Positions 36,670 through 45,991 of a stretch of DNA of 64,000 nt are shown in pieces; positions within the stretch are counted from its first letter, which is position 1, and every line of letters begins with the position of its first letter. Made by a program: the position numbers and the translations under genes. Source of the DNA: Sediminibacterium sp. FEMGT703S (GTDB lineage Bacteria > Bacteroidota > Bacteroidia > Chitinophagales > Chitinophagaceae); assembly GCA_002786355.1 (NCBI GenBank), contig PGCO01000001.1:62001-126000 (forward strand). The letters run 5' to 3'. Under the pieces are notes generated by a model that had not been told where the DNA came from, did not search any database, and worked only from the letters and a program-made list of their open reading frames with translations.

Positions 36670-37755
36670 GTGCTGCGAAGAAACTTTATACTAATCACTT
36701 ACCTCTTGTTTTTAGGCTTTGGCATTAACAAAGCCCATACACAAACTAGCCAATCACTCCGCAAAATCGCTCAATCACTTGGTCAAGGGGTAAATATTTC
36801 TTTATTAGAACAGCACTGGAACAGTCCAAGCCAACTTTTAAAGACAGATATTCTTCCCATTTTAAAGTCAATTGCCGAGGCAGGATTCGAAACCGTAAGG
36901 CTGCCTGTAGCTTTTGACCACTTCATGAAAGAGGGATCCATTCAATTAAACGAAGAAATAATTGAAAAATTGCATGAAACTTATTTGAGAGCCAATGAAC
37001 TTAAGTTAAAACTAGTAATCGTGTACCATTATGGTAAATTAACCAATGAAAATCATACAGCAGAAACGGAAAGAATTATCAAAATTTGGAAGCAAGTCAT
37101 AGCAGATACTCGGCATTTTTCTACCGAAAACCTATTTCTAGAATTGTATAATGAGCCAACAACCGATATGGATATCTGGAAATCTACAGCTACAACATTG
37201 GTTAGGGAATTAAGAAAAGAAGATCCTGAGCGCATTTTTATCATTGGAGGGGCAAATTATAATGGGATAAACGAACTTCTTGATATGGGTAAATTAAGTA
37301 CTGATGATGGCAAAATTTTTTACACTTTCCATTTTTATGAACCCTATATTTTTACCCACCAAGGGGCCGATTGGACTCCAGAGAAAACTTATATGGTAGG
37401 ACTTCCCTATCCGTATAAAAAAAGAAAAATGCCCAAACTAAAAGGGGTAGCCCCAGACGCAATAGTAAAAAAAGAGTTTGAACGTTTTCCAAGAGAAGCC
37501 AATTTTGCTTACTTGTACAATCGAATAAAAAGAATAAAAGGAGAAGCTGATAAGCTAAAAATACCGCTTATCTGTACGGAAACAGGGGTCATCAATTTAG
37601 CAGCAGATAAAGCAAAAAGCAAGTACCTTAGAGATATCACTGATATAATGAATTCATTTGATATTCCCGTAATGCTATGGGACTATAATGACAAATTCAC
37701 TATTTTAAAAAATAATGAAGTGATTAAAAAATTGAAAGGTTGGTTAAAAGATTAA
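36670..37755 (+). CDS. GH5-family glycoside hydrolase (secreted endoglucanase-like)
   Basis: Secreted (beta/alpha)8 glycosidase of family 5. A signal peptide (LITYLLFLGFGINKAHT) precedes the domain. The catalytic acid is E162 in LELYNEP and the nucleophile is E305 in ICTETG. Supporting residues are in TVRLPVAFDHF and the HFYEPYIFTHQG strand. It has 361 residues, starting at GTG 36670 (Met-Leu-Arg-Arg). In polysaccharide-secretion loci the equivalent slot is usually taken by BcsZ (GH8), so this probably trims the polymer made by the divergent operon. An ABC transporter gene follows 14 bp downstream. Confidence 0.88.
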   Translation: MLRRNFILITYLLFLGFGINKAHTQTSQSLRKIAQSLGQGVNISLLEQHWNSPSQLLKTDILPILKSIAEAGFETVRLPVAFDHFMKEGSIQLNEEIIEKLHETYLRANELKLKLVIVYHYGKLTNENHTAETERIIKIWKQVIADTRHFSTENLFLELYNEPTTDMDIWKSTATTLVRELRKEDPERIFIIGGANYNGINELLDMGKLSTDDGKIFYTFHFYEPYIFTHQGADWTPEKTYMVGLPYPYKKRKMPKLKGVAPDAIVKKEFERFPREANFAYLYNRIKRIKGEADKLKIPLICTETGVINLAADKAKSKYLRDITDIMNSFDIPVMLWDYNDKFTILKNNEVIKKLKGWLKD

Positions 37756-37769
37756 TATAAATAAGCAAT

Positions 37770-38666
37770 ATGGAAACAGTTTTGCAATTAGACGGGGTGA
37801 GCAAAGCATACAAACAAGTTAAAGCTTTAAAACAAGTTTCGCTATCCATACCCAAGGGTAGCGTATTTGGTATTTTAGGGCCCAACGGAAGTGGCAAAAC
37901 CACCATGATGAGTATTGTATTGGATGTACTAGGAGCAGATGCAGGAACCTATAGCTGGTTTAATCAACCCCCAACCGCCGATGCTAGAAAAAGAATTGGA
38001 TCTTTATTAGAAACACCCAATTTTTACCATTATTTATCAGCAGTTGACAATTTAAAAATCACTTCTGCCATTAGTGGTAGAGGAAATGATCAAGCAATTG
38101 ATGAAGTATTAGAAATAGTAAAACTTACTGAACGCAAAAAAAGCAAGTTCAGTACTTATAGCTTGGGGATGAAGCAAAGATTGGCCATTGCAGGTGCACT
38201 TCTAGGTAATCCTGAAGTTTTGTTATTAGACGAGCCAACCAATGGATTAGATCCTGTTGGAATATTAGAGATTAGAGAGTTAATTAAGAGACTTGCAGAC
38301 AGAGGCATCACTATTATTATTGCAAGCCACTTATTAGATGAAGTAGAAAAAATTTGTACGCATGTTGCTATATTAAAAAGGGGCAGTTTGTTAACCAGTG
38401 GACCGGTTGATGAAGTATTAAGCAATGAAGATATTGTTGAAATAGCAGCAGCAGATATGCATGCATTAAGGGCTTGCATTGGAGATATGCCTAACGTGTT
38501 GTCTGTAAAAGAAGATAACCATCGTATACAGATTCATTTTCCATCAGGTATTGCCAATATGGAATCGATTAATCAATTCTGCTTTAACAAAGGCATTACA
38601 CTGAATTTATTATTACATAAAAAACAAAGATTAGAATCTAAGTTCTTTGAATTAACCAACGACTAA
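37770..38666 (+). CDS. ABC-2 transporter ATPase subunit
   Basis: DrrA/CcmA-type ATPase. Walker A is GPNGSGKT (residues 37-44), the signature is YSLGMKQRLAIAGAL, Walker B is LLLDEPTNGLDPVG and the H-loop is in IIIASHLLDEVE. The C-terminal 80 residues are a small regulatory domain. It has 298 residues. The permease gene begins 10 bp downstream. Neighbouring GH5 and polysaccharide genes suggest an envelope substrate, but gliding- or bacitracin-type exporters look the same, so the cargo is open. Confidence 0.88.
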   Translation: METVLQLDGVSKAYKQVKALKQVSLSIPKGSVFGILGPNGSGKTTMMSIVLDVLGADAGTYSWFNQPPTADARKRIGSLLETPNFYHYLSAVDNLKITSAISGRGNDQAIDEVLEIVKLTERKKSKFSTYSLGMKQRLAIAGALLGNPEVLLLDEPTNGLDPVGILEIRELIKRLADRGITIIIASHLLDEVEKICTHVAILKRGSLLTSGPVDEVLSNEDIVEIAAADMHALRACIGDMPNVLSVKEDNHRIQIHFPSGIANMESINQFCFNKGITLNLLLHKKQRLESKFFELTND

Positions 38667-38676
38667 ACTAATTAAT

Positions 38677-39504
38677 ATGGGTTTGCTTTTAAAAATAGAA
38701 TGGTTAAAAATAAAAAAATATCCAGCGTTTTGGTGGATGCTGGCGATTGTAATGCTAACCTACCCTAGCATCAATTACATGTTCTACAACGTGTATACTA
38801 GTTTTACAAAAGGAAAGGAAATGACGAATAATATTGCTAAAATGTTATTAGGAAATCCATTTGCTTTCCCAGAAACATTTCATACTGTAGCTTATTTCTC
38901 TTCCTTTTTTGTATTGCTCCCTGCTATATTGGTCATCATGCTCATTACCAATGAATATAATTACCGCACCCACAAGCAAAATATAATTGACGGCTGGAGC
39001 AGAAAAGAATTCATGGGCAGCAAACTAATTGATGTAGCAATTATTTCATTTGTAGTAATGACAGTATATATGCTGGTGGCGTTGTCTTTTGGCATTTATG
39101 CAGATCCAGATAATATTGGGAGAATTGGGGAACAATTACATTATATACCCATGTTCTTTTTACAAACATTTGCACAATTATCAATTGCTTTTTTGTTAGG
39201 ATATCTAGTAAAGAAAGCTTTTATAGCATTGGGTATATTCTTATTCTATTATTTAGTGGTAGAAAATATATTGGTTGCCTATTTAAAATATAAAAAGATA
39301 GCAATAACAAGATTCCTACCATTTGAAGTATCAGATAATATACTAGTAACTCCTGCATTCACAGGTAATTTTGGAAAAGATGCAAAAGAAGGGTATGAGT
39401 TAGCCCTAACATTGGTAGGCGAGCAAGTAATTTACACTTGTATTTACACCATTATTATTTGGATTATTTGCTTTAAAGTTCACAGCAAAAGAGATTTAGC
39501 ATAG
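38677..39504 (+). CDS. ABC-2 type transporter permease
   Basis: A 275-residue integral membrane protein with six predicted helices, among them FWWMLAIVMLTYPSINYM, YFSSFFVLLPAILVIMLI, VAIISFVVMTVYMLVAL, FLQTFAQLSIAFLLGYLV and IYTIIIWIICF. The first cytoplasmic stretch carries the usual ABC-2 permease layout with NEYNYRTHKQNIIDG before the second helix pair. Partner of the ATPase encoded immediately upstream. Its stop overlaps the convergent TIGR01777 gene by 9 bp. Confidence 0.85.
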   Translation: MGLLLKIEWLKIKKYPAFWWMLAIVMLTYPSINYMFYNVYTSFTKGKEMTNNIAKMLLGNPFAFPETFHTVAYFSSFFVLLPAILVIMLITNEYNYRTHKQNIIDGWSRKEFMGSKLIDVAIISFVVMTVYMLVALSFGIYADPDNIGRIGEQLHYIPMFFLQTFAQLSIAFLLGYLVKKAFIALGIFLFYYLVVENILVAYLKYKKIAITRFLPFEVSDNILVTPAFTGNFGKDAKEGYELALTLVGEQVIYTCIYTIIIWIICFKVHSKRDLA

Positions 39505-40461
39505 CTGTTGAAGTGCTGCATCAATGGTGGGATATTGAAATTTGTATCCTGCTTGCATGATTTTATTACTGCTAACAGTGGTACTTTTTAGTACTTCAAT
39601 ACTCATTTCACCCAATACCACTTTCAACACAAAAGCAGGTACATAAAATGGTATGTAAAAAGAACCACAAACTTTTTTAGCTAATTCAATCGTTAGGGTT
39701 TTATTACTTACAGGATGGGGTGCAACTGCGTTGTATACGCCATTCATGTTTTCATTTTCAATGGCATAAATATATTGATTACACAAATCGTCTTCGTGAA
39801 TCCAACTAATCATTTGATTGCCAGAACCCAGAATAGCGGCGGTTTTGAAAAGCAAGGGCTTTTTAAATTCTACTAGCGCTCCACCCGCATTACTTAATAC
39901 AATCCCAGTTCTTAAAATAACCAATCGCTTACCTAATGAAGCAACAGGAGCAATACTTTCTTCCCAAGATTTACAAGTATTTCCTAAAAAATCAGGGAAA
40001 GGATTGGCATCTTCAGTAAATCCATGAGAAGGCGAATCTGCACTATCATCTGGGCCATACCAACCAATGGCAGAAGCGCTCACCACAGCCTTTACTTTAT
40101 TAGGGATAGACGACAAGGCTTTTACGATAAGCGCACAACTATTGATTCTACTGTCAGCTATCTCTTTTTTACGTGCATCAGACCAACGTTGATCAGCAAC
40201 ACCAGCTCCGGCCAAGTGAATAATATAGTCTGCATCGTTAATGGCTGACTCATCAATGGTTTGTGCTTCAATATTCCATGTTGCATAACGAAGGGTTGCT
40301 TGATTCGCAGCCCCCATCGTCATATTGGCTTTACTGGCCTGAACCTGCTTGGATTGAGTTCCCCTCCCTACAATAATTACAGAATACCCTTTTTCTAGCA
40401 ACAATGCGGTTAAACGCTTTCCCACTGTACCTGTACCCCCTGTAATCAATATTGTTGCCAT
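39496..40461 (-). CDS. TIGR01777 family NAD(P)-binding epimerase-like protein (YfcH type)
   Basis: Extended short-chain dehydrogenase fold of 321 residues. The cofactor loop is TGGTGTVGKRL at residues 7-17, followed by DYIIHLAGAGVADQRW, ASAIGWYG, RTGIVLSNAGGALVEF and WIHEDDLC, all YfcH/TIGR01777 hallmarks. The C-terminal DUF1731 segment begins near residue 265. The function is not established; SulA-like cell-division roles have been suggested for some relatives. It starts 6 bp behind the ftsZ stop and therefore rides at the end of the dcw transcript. Confidence 0.88.
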   Translation of the reverse strand: MATILITGGTGTVGKRLTALLLEKGYSVIIVGRGTQSKQVQASKANMTMGAANQATLRYATWNIEAQTIDESAINDADYIIHLAGAGVADQRWSDARKKEIADSRINSCALIVKALSSIPNKVKAVVSASAIGWYGPDDSADSPSHGFTEDANPFPDFLGNTCKSWEESIAPVASLGKRLVILRTGIVLSNAGGALVEFKKPLLFKTAAILGSGNQMISWIHEDDLCNQYIYAIENENMNGVYNAVAPHPVSNKTLTIELAKKVCGSFYIPFYVPAFVLKVVLGEMSIEVLKSTTVSSNKIMQAGYKFQYPTIDAALQQLC

Positions 40462-40467
40462 ATTAAA

Positions 40468-42351
40468 TTAGTCGGGTTTTTTGCCGTCTAAGAAAGTATT
40501 GAGGGTATTAATTTGGGTTTGGTTATTCTCATCTTTACCCACGGTATATTTACTGTAAAAGTTTTCTACTGAAGTAAGGGTATTGCCAAATAATTCCATA
40601 TTCCTTCTAACGTAAGCTGGAACAGCATCAAACTCACCGTTCATGTCTGCAGTATTGTTTACATTAAAAGAGAGGTTACGCAATTTTTGTATACGCTCAG
40701 CAGCTCTTCTTTTTTGTTCTTCTACATCATCCATATAATCTCCACCCGCACCATTTAATTCAGGAGAAGCAGGAGTTGAAGAAACAGGTGTGTTATATCC
40801 CTCAGGCTTTTCAACCAATTGCATGTCAAAAATATTTTCATCTTCTGCAATTGGCGCAGGCTGTACAGCTATTGGTTCAGGTTGCGCAGCTTCCTTTTGC
40901 ACTTGCGGAACAGCAGTGGAATTTGCATAAATATTCGCTGGCTTATTTAAAAAGCTTGAAGAAAAATTAGCCTGAATAGCAGTTGGAATTGGTTCTATTT
41001 CATCTTGCTCTTCAAATAAATGTACTTCAGGTGGACCTTGTAATGTTGGCATCAACTCTAGCTCTGCTTCTGTAATAGCAGGAGTTTCCATATACACACC
41101 CATTGGTGCAGAAGCTTCTACTACTGGCTCTAATTCGGCAACAATTGGCAATTCATCTTGTTGGCTAGGAGGAGCTATATCAAATACAATTGTTTGAGGT
41201 GTTTCAGGAATTGATAAGGTTTCAAAAATTGGAGCATTGGGCTCAACAACAGGCGCCGCAGTTGCCACTGGTGCAGCAGTTGCTACAGGTGCAACAGTTG
41301 CAGGCTGCTCTACGTTTAAAGTCATTACAATTTTTTCAGGCTTAACTTCCTGCTTTTTTTCTGCAACAGGCTTTGCAAATGGATCCTTTTGTTGAAAACC
41401 AGTTGCAACTAAAGTGATACCAATTTTCTTATCTAAAGAAGCATCATAACCCATACCAACAATTACATCAGCATCTTCACCGGCTTGCAAACGCAAATGA
41501 TTATTGATGATTTCTAATTCATCCATCGTGCATTCATGTTCCCCTTCTGCACTATTAATATTGATTAAAATCCATTTAGCACCTTTGATATCGTTGTCAT
41601 TTAACAATGGAGAAGACAATGCTTCTTCTATAGCCAACTGAGCTCTATTCTCTCCTTCTACTTCAGACTTACCTAAGATGGCAACACCACCATTTTTCAT
41701 AACGGTACATACATCGGCGAAGTCTACAATAATATGACCACGACTATTAATAACATCAGTTATACATTTTGCAGCAGTTGCCAATACATTATCGGCTTTT
41801 GCAAATGCTTCGCGCATTTTTAAATTACCGTACTGCATGCGCAATTTATCGTTACTAATCACAAGTAAAGTATCTACATAGGGCTCTAAGGCTTTGATAC
41901 CTAATTCAGCTTGAATCTGTCTACGCGGACCTTCAAAACCAAATGGAGTGGTTACAATCCCAACGGTTAATATTCCTAAGTCTTTACAAATTTGAGCAAT
42001 GATTGGTGCACCACCAGTACCAGTACCACCACCCATTCCTACAGTAATGAATGCCATTTTGGTATTCACTTCTAAAATGCGTTTAATTTCATCCAACGAT
42101 TCCTCTGTCGCCAATTTACCTACTTCAGGATTGGCACCTGCACCCAAACCTTGCGTCAAGTGTGGTCCTAATTGAATCTTATTGGGAACTTTACTTTGTT
42201 CAATCGCTTTTGCGTCGGTATTACAGATGATAAAGTCAACACCCTCAATATCTTGTTCGAACATGAAGTTTACAGCGTTGCTTCCACCTCCGCCAACACC
42301 CAATACTTTTATAATGGATGATTTTTGCTTTGGAAGATCAAAATGAATCAT
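40468..42351 (-). CDS. ftsZ: Cell division protein FtsZ with very long C-terminal linker
   Basis: Tubulin-like GTPase that forms the division ring. The GTP-binding domain is clear: GGGGSNAVNF near residue 20 and the tubulin signature GGGTGTGG at 108-115. The core ends around residue 330. A Pro/Ala/Val/Glu-rich linker of roughly 250 residues follows, including near-repeats of APVATA, then a conserved-looking tail with NTLNTFLDGKKPD that should bind FtsA. Total 627 residues, against about 380 in E. coli. Long linkers are known in Bacteroidota, but this is at the upper end. ftsA is 35 bp upstream. Confidence 0.96.
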   Translation of the reverse strand: MIHFDLPKQKSSIIKVLGVGGGGSNAVNFMFEQDIEGVDFIICNTDAKAIEQSKVPNKIQLGPHLTQGLGAGANPEVGKLATEESLDEIKRILEVNTKMAFITVGMGGGTGTGGAPIIAQICKDLGILTVGIVTTPFGFEGPRRQIQAELGIKALEPYVDTLLVISNDKLRMQYGNLKMREAFAKADNVLATAAKCITDVINSRGHIIVDFADVCTVMKNGGVAILGKSEVEGENRAQLAIEEALSSPLLNDNDIKGAKWILININSAEGEHECTMDELEIINNHLRLQAGEDADVIVGMGYDASLDKKIGITLVATGFQQKDPFAKPVAEKKQEVKPEKIVMTLNVEQPATVAPVATAAPVATAAPVVEPNAPIFETLSIPETPQTIVFDIAPPSQQDELPIVAELEPVVEASAPMGVYMETPAITEAELELMPTLQGPPEVHLFEEQDEIEPIPTAIQANFSSSFLNKPANIYANSTAVPQVQKEAAQPEPIAVQPAPIAEDENIFDMQLVEKPEGYNTPVSSTPASPELNGAGGDYMDDVEEQKRRAAERIQKLRNLSFNVNNTADMNGEFDAVPAYVRRNMELFGNTLTSVENFYSKYTVGKDENNQTQINTLNTFLDGKKPD

Positions 42352-42386
42352 AGTGGACGGTTTGAGTTAGTAGGGATTATGGGTTT

Positions 42387-43790
42387 TTATCGGATAACTT
42401 GGTCTTCTTCTTCTTTAAATAAATCAATCAGATTGTTCTTGAATTTATCCCAGAACTTAATTCTAGGGGCAATATTCACAGTTTTGCTTTCAACTGGAGC
42501 AACTGGAGCAACAGCATCAACAGGAGCAGTTGGCATTACAGGAGGCGCTTCAACAGACTGCTTCCTTAAAGCAGAAGGCACTTCCATCTTTATAAATTGC
42601 TCTTTAAATTCTTTGTATTGATGATCGTAGTCGTTGTAACCTTTCAAGATTAAACCAATACAGGTTGCATACATTGGCTTCTTTAATTCATCAATATGAT
42701 TTGCTGCTAAATGTTCATTGGGCAAACCGATTCTGGCGTTTAAGCCTGTTGCATATTCGGTTAATTGAATCAAATGCTTTAGTTGTGATCCACCCCCGGT
42801 TAAGATAATACCTCCATTTAAATAGCGATGATCTAAACCAACTTGCTTTAAATGATAGGTCACAAAATCGAGAATCTCACTCATTCTTGCTTGAATAATT
42901 TGCGCTAAACTTTTTACGCTAATTTCTTTTGCAGGCATCCCTTTTAATCCAGGAATAGTAATGAAAGCATTGGTTTTCGTTTCATCAGCTAAAGCAGAGC
43001 CAAACTGCACTTTCATTGCTTCGGCTTGTGTTTTTAATACACCCAATCCTAAGCGGATATCATTGGTGATATTTTCGCCGCCAAAAGGAATCACAGCAGT
43101 ATGCTTTAAAATACCTTCATAAAAAACAGCTAAATCAGAAGTACCACCTCCAATATCGAGAATAGCAACACCAGCTTCCATATCAATTTCGCTCATTACA
43201 GCACTGGCAGAAGCCAATGGTTGTAATACCAAGTCTTTGGTTTGTAAACCACTTCTAGTAACTGCACGATTAATATTGCGAATGGCATTTCTATCACCAG
43301 TGATGATATGAAAATTTGCACCCACTTTAACCCCATTGTACCCAATAGGATCTTTAATATTTTGATTGCTATCTACGTGAAAATCTTGGGCAATTACATC
43401 AATAATTTGATCCCCTGCAGGAATAAAAGTTTTACGTTGGTTATTAATCAACTGCTCTACCTCTGCTCTGCTAATTTCGATGTCGGCATCCTGACGAACT
43501 ATATCACCACGTGTTTGCAAGCTTTTGATATGGTGGCCTGCAATACCTACATAAACTTCATTAATTTCTAAATCAGGATTACTTAACGCACAATTTTCTA
43601 ACGCAGCCTGAATAGCTCTGATGGTTTGATCTATATTGAGTACTTGTCCATGCGATACTCCATTGCTATTTGCACGGCCAAAACCAAGAATTTCTAATTT
43701 TCCAAACTCATTTTTACGGCCCGCGATTGCAGCAATTTTGGTAGTACCAATATCAAGTCCTACAATGATAGGTGCGTCATTGTGATTCAT
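42387..43790 (-). CDS. ftsA: Cell division protein FtsA
   Basis: Actin-like membrane anchor of the Z-ring, 467 residues. ATP-binding signatures are GLDIGTTKIAAIAG near residue 13, AILDIGGGTSDLAVF and GIILTGGGSQLKHL. The 1C domain (about 80-165) with EVYVGIAGHHIKS is present. The C-terminus carries a Pro/Ala linker and then an amphipathic helix (FWDKFKNNLIDLFKEE), the expected membrane-targeting sequence. Overlaps ftsQ by 4 bp (ATGA). Confidence 0.95.
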   Translation of the reverse strand: MNHNDAPIIVGLDIGTTKIAAIAGRKNEFGKLEILGFGRANSNGVSHGQVLNIDQTIRAIQAALENCALSNPDLEINEVYVGIAGHHIKSLQTRGDIVRQDADIEISRAEVEQLINNQRKTFIPAGDQIIDVIAQDFHVDSNQNIKDPIGYNGVKVGANFHIITGDRNAIRNINRAVTRSGLQTKDLVLQPLASASAVMSEIDMEAGVAILDIGGGTSDLAVFYEGILKHTAVIPFGGENITNDIRLGLGVLKTQAEAMKVQFGSALADETKTNAFITIPGLKGMPAKEISVKSLAQIIQARMSEILDFVTYHLKQVGLDHRYLNGGIILTGGGSQLKHLIQLTEYATGLNARIGLPNEHLAANHIDELKKPMYATCIGLILKGYNDYDHQYKEFKEQFIKMEVPSALRKQSVEAPPVMPTAPVDAVAPVAPVESKTVNIAPRIKFWDKFKNNLIDLFKEEEDQVIR

Positions 43791-44620
43791 AGAGTATTTC
43801 TTTTACTTGTTAACGGATTTTGAATAGAGATATTGCTCTCTGGAGTTACAATTTTTAAACTTTCTTTTATTCCAACAACCTGACCCTTATACTTTAAGCT
43901 AATCACTTTATAAGTATTTAATCCATGTTGAAGCCAGGCAGCCTGATAGAATGCTTTTAATCGGTTGAGCTTATCCGCCGCATCAGCAGCATCTCCAAAT
44001 GCAATTAAATGGTCGCCAATTACAGGAATCATTTCGAACTGACGATTCGAAACAATATCAATCTGTGCTATTTGAGCAGTCAAGAAAGAATCAAGGCTTA
44101 TTAGCGTAGCGAGTTGTATCACAGATTGAACCAATGCAGTGTCTACCTTTTTAGAAGATGGGAATCCAGTAAATACTGGAACTCTAGCCGAAAGCTTACT
44201 ACTTAATGGCAACTTATTCATAGCAGTATCTAGGTAGTAAGATTGACCATTGGTTTCAAAAACACGGGCAATAGGTTCTTTCTCAACAATATTGATCTGT
44301 AATAAATGTTGATTATCAAAAAACATTTCAGCATTATTCACCCAAGGATTTTTCTCCACTAAACTTTCCAGCTTACGAAGCTTCACACCGCGTAATGGTC
44401 TTCCAATAACAGGAGCCGTTTCATTGATTATATGCAATACATCTTGTTCATCAATGAACATATGTTTTTCAGCCCCTTTAATTTCAACCACTATACCTTG
44501 AATACGCTGATTATTTTTCTGGCGGATGGAAGCACCCAATAAAACCAATACCCCTATTAGGCTAAGCACCCAAGCAGTATTGATGAATATTTTTTTCCAG
44601 TTCAAATTTTTCATTACCAA
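43787..44620 (-). CDS. ftsQ: Cell division protein FtsQ
   Basis: Bitopic divisome protein of 277 residues. A short cytoplasmic tail is followed by one membrane helix (IFINTAWVLSLIGVLVLLGA), a POTRA-type domain (about 45-115, with GVKLRKLESLVEKNPWVNNAEMF) and a beta domain. The family is poorly conserved; position between murC and ftsA, topology and the POTRA outline support the call. Starts right after murC. Confidence 0.88.
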   Translation of the reverse strand: MVMKNLNWKKIFINTAWVLSLIGVLVLLGASIRQKNNQRIQGIVVEIKGAEKHMFIDEQDVLHIINETAPVIGRPLRGVKLRKLESLVEKNPWVNNAEMFFDNQHLLQINIVEKEPIARVFETNGQSYYLDTAMNKLPLSSKLSARVPVFTGFPSSKKVDTALVQSVIQLATLISLDSFLTAQIAQIDIVSNRQFEMIPVIGDHLIAFGDAADAADKLNRLKAFYQAAWLQHGLNTYKVISLKYKGQVVGIKESLKIVTPESNISIQNPLTSKRNTL

Positions 44621-45991
44621 TTATAAAAGAGGATGATTCATTAATAATTCTTTTGCTGGATTCACCAATGTATCTATATCGCCAGCACCAGCCATCACTA
44701 ATAAAGAAGGCTTATTAGCTTTCACCCAATCTAATAATTCGGTCTTACCCAAGACCTGCTTATTGGCTAAATGCATATCCTTCAATAGCATTTCGCTAGT
44801 TACACCTTCCATCGGCAATTCTCTTGCAGGATATATAGGTAATAAAATCACTTCGTCTGCTAAATCTAGCGTTGCAGAAAAACCAGCAGCCTGATCTTTA
44901 GTACGACTAAATAAATGTGGTTGAAAAACTAAAGTGAGTTTTCGATCAGGAAAAATACTTCGAACACCAGACAACAAAGCTTTCAATTCATCGGGATGAT
45001 GAGCGTAATCGTCTATCAAAACATGCTCCGTTGTTTTCAGCGCATATTCAAATCTTCTACGAACGCCTTTGTAATCTGCAACTGCAGCAACAATCTTATC
45101 CTCTTCAATGCCTAATTGCTTAGCTACTGTTATGGCTGCAATCATATTATCAATATTATGCAAGCCACCCATATGCAATACTAAATTAGGGATAGACCAG
45201 TTTGTACCTTGAACTGTAAAATGATAAGACCCATCAATCACTTTCAACCCATGTATATATACGTCCGCCGCCTCATTTTGATGATCGTAATTCAACAAGT
45301 TTTCTGCTCGTAATTCGGCGGCTCTGCTCAACCCATACTTGGCAACAATGGTTCCACCGGGTTTTAATTTTTGTGAGAATTGAACAAAAGCATTTTCTAC
45401 TTCTTCGGCCGTACCATAAATATCTAAATGGTCAGGATCCATAGAAGTAATGACTTCAATATTAGGAGACAATTTCAAAAAGCTACGATCATATTCATCC
45501 GCTTCAACCACCACTACATTGCGCTCATGACTCCAAAAATTAGTATGGTAGTTTGCAGAAATGCCACCTAGAAAAGCATTACAACCATAACCAGAGTGAC
45601 GTAATAAATGCGCCACCATAGAAGTAACAGTCGTTTTACCATGAGTACCAGCAATACAAATATTAAAAGCATTTTCGGTAATCCACTGCAAGATGTCGCT
45701 GCGCTTCATCACCGTGAAACCATTATTAATAAAATGATTCAGCTCTTGGTGGTCTTTCGGAATAGCCGGAGTGTAAACAATAACATCAGGCTGTTGTGGC
45801 GCCAAAGCTATATCATCGGTATAGTGAATGGATATACCTTCCTTTTCTAGTTGATTGGTAAGTACCGTAGGGGTTTTATCGTAACCACTCACAATGGCGC
45901 CCTTCGCTAAAAAATAACGGGCAATAGCACTCATGCCAATACCGCCAACGCCAATGAAATAAATGGTATTTATAGTAGTTAACTTACTCAT
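44621..45991 (-). CDS. murC: UDP-N-acetylmuramate--L-alanine ligase (MurC)
   Basis: Adds L-Ala to UDP-MurNAc, the first peptide step of peptidoglycan. N-terminal nucleotide-binding FIGVGGIGMSAIAR, ATP loop AGTHGKTTVTSM (115-121 core), VVVEADEYDRSFLKL, HNIDNMIAAI, and the C-terminal HHPDEL and FQPHLFSRT regions are all present. The 456 residues are normal. Overlaps murG by 4 bp at its start. Confidence 0.96.
   Translation of the reverse strand: MSKLTTINTIYFIGVGGIGMSAIARYFLAKGAIVSGYDKTPTVLTNQLEKEGISIHYTDDIALAPQQPDVIVYTPAIPKDHQELNHFINNGFTVMKRSDILQWITENAFNICIAGTHGKTTVTSMVAHLLRHSGYGCNAFLGGISANYHTNFWSHERNVVVVEADEYDRSFLKLSPNIEVITSMDPDHLDIYGTAEEVENAFVQFSQKLKPGGTIVAKYGLSRAAELRAENLLNYDHQNEAADVYIHGLKVIDGSYHFTVQGTNWSIPNLVLHMGGLHNIDNMIAAITVAKQLGIEEDKIVAAVADYKGVRRRFEYALKTTEHVLIDDYAHHPDELKALLSGVRSIFPDRKLTLVFQPHLFSRTKDQAAGFSATLDLADEVILLPIYPARELPMEGVTSEMLLKDMHLANKQVLGKTELLDWVKANKPSLLVMAGAGDIDTLVNPAKELLMNHPLL

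Noticed and set aside
41210..41320. Short tandem GTTGC/GGTGCA repeats resembling a microsatellite
   Set aside because: They are the in-frame coding sequence for the Ala/Pro/Val linker of FtsZ.
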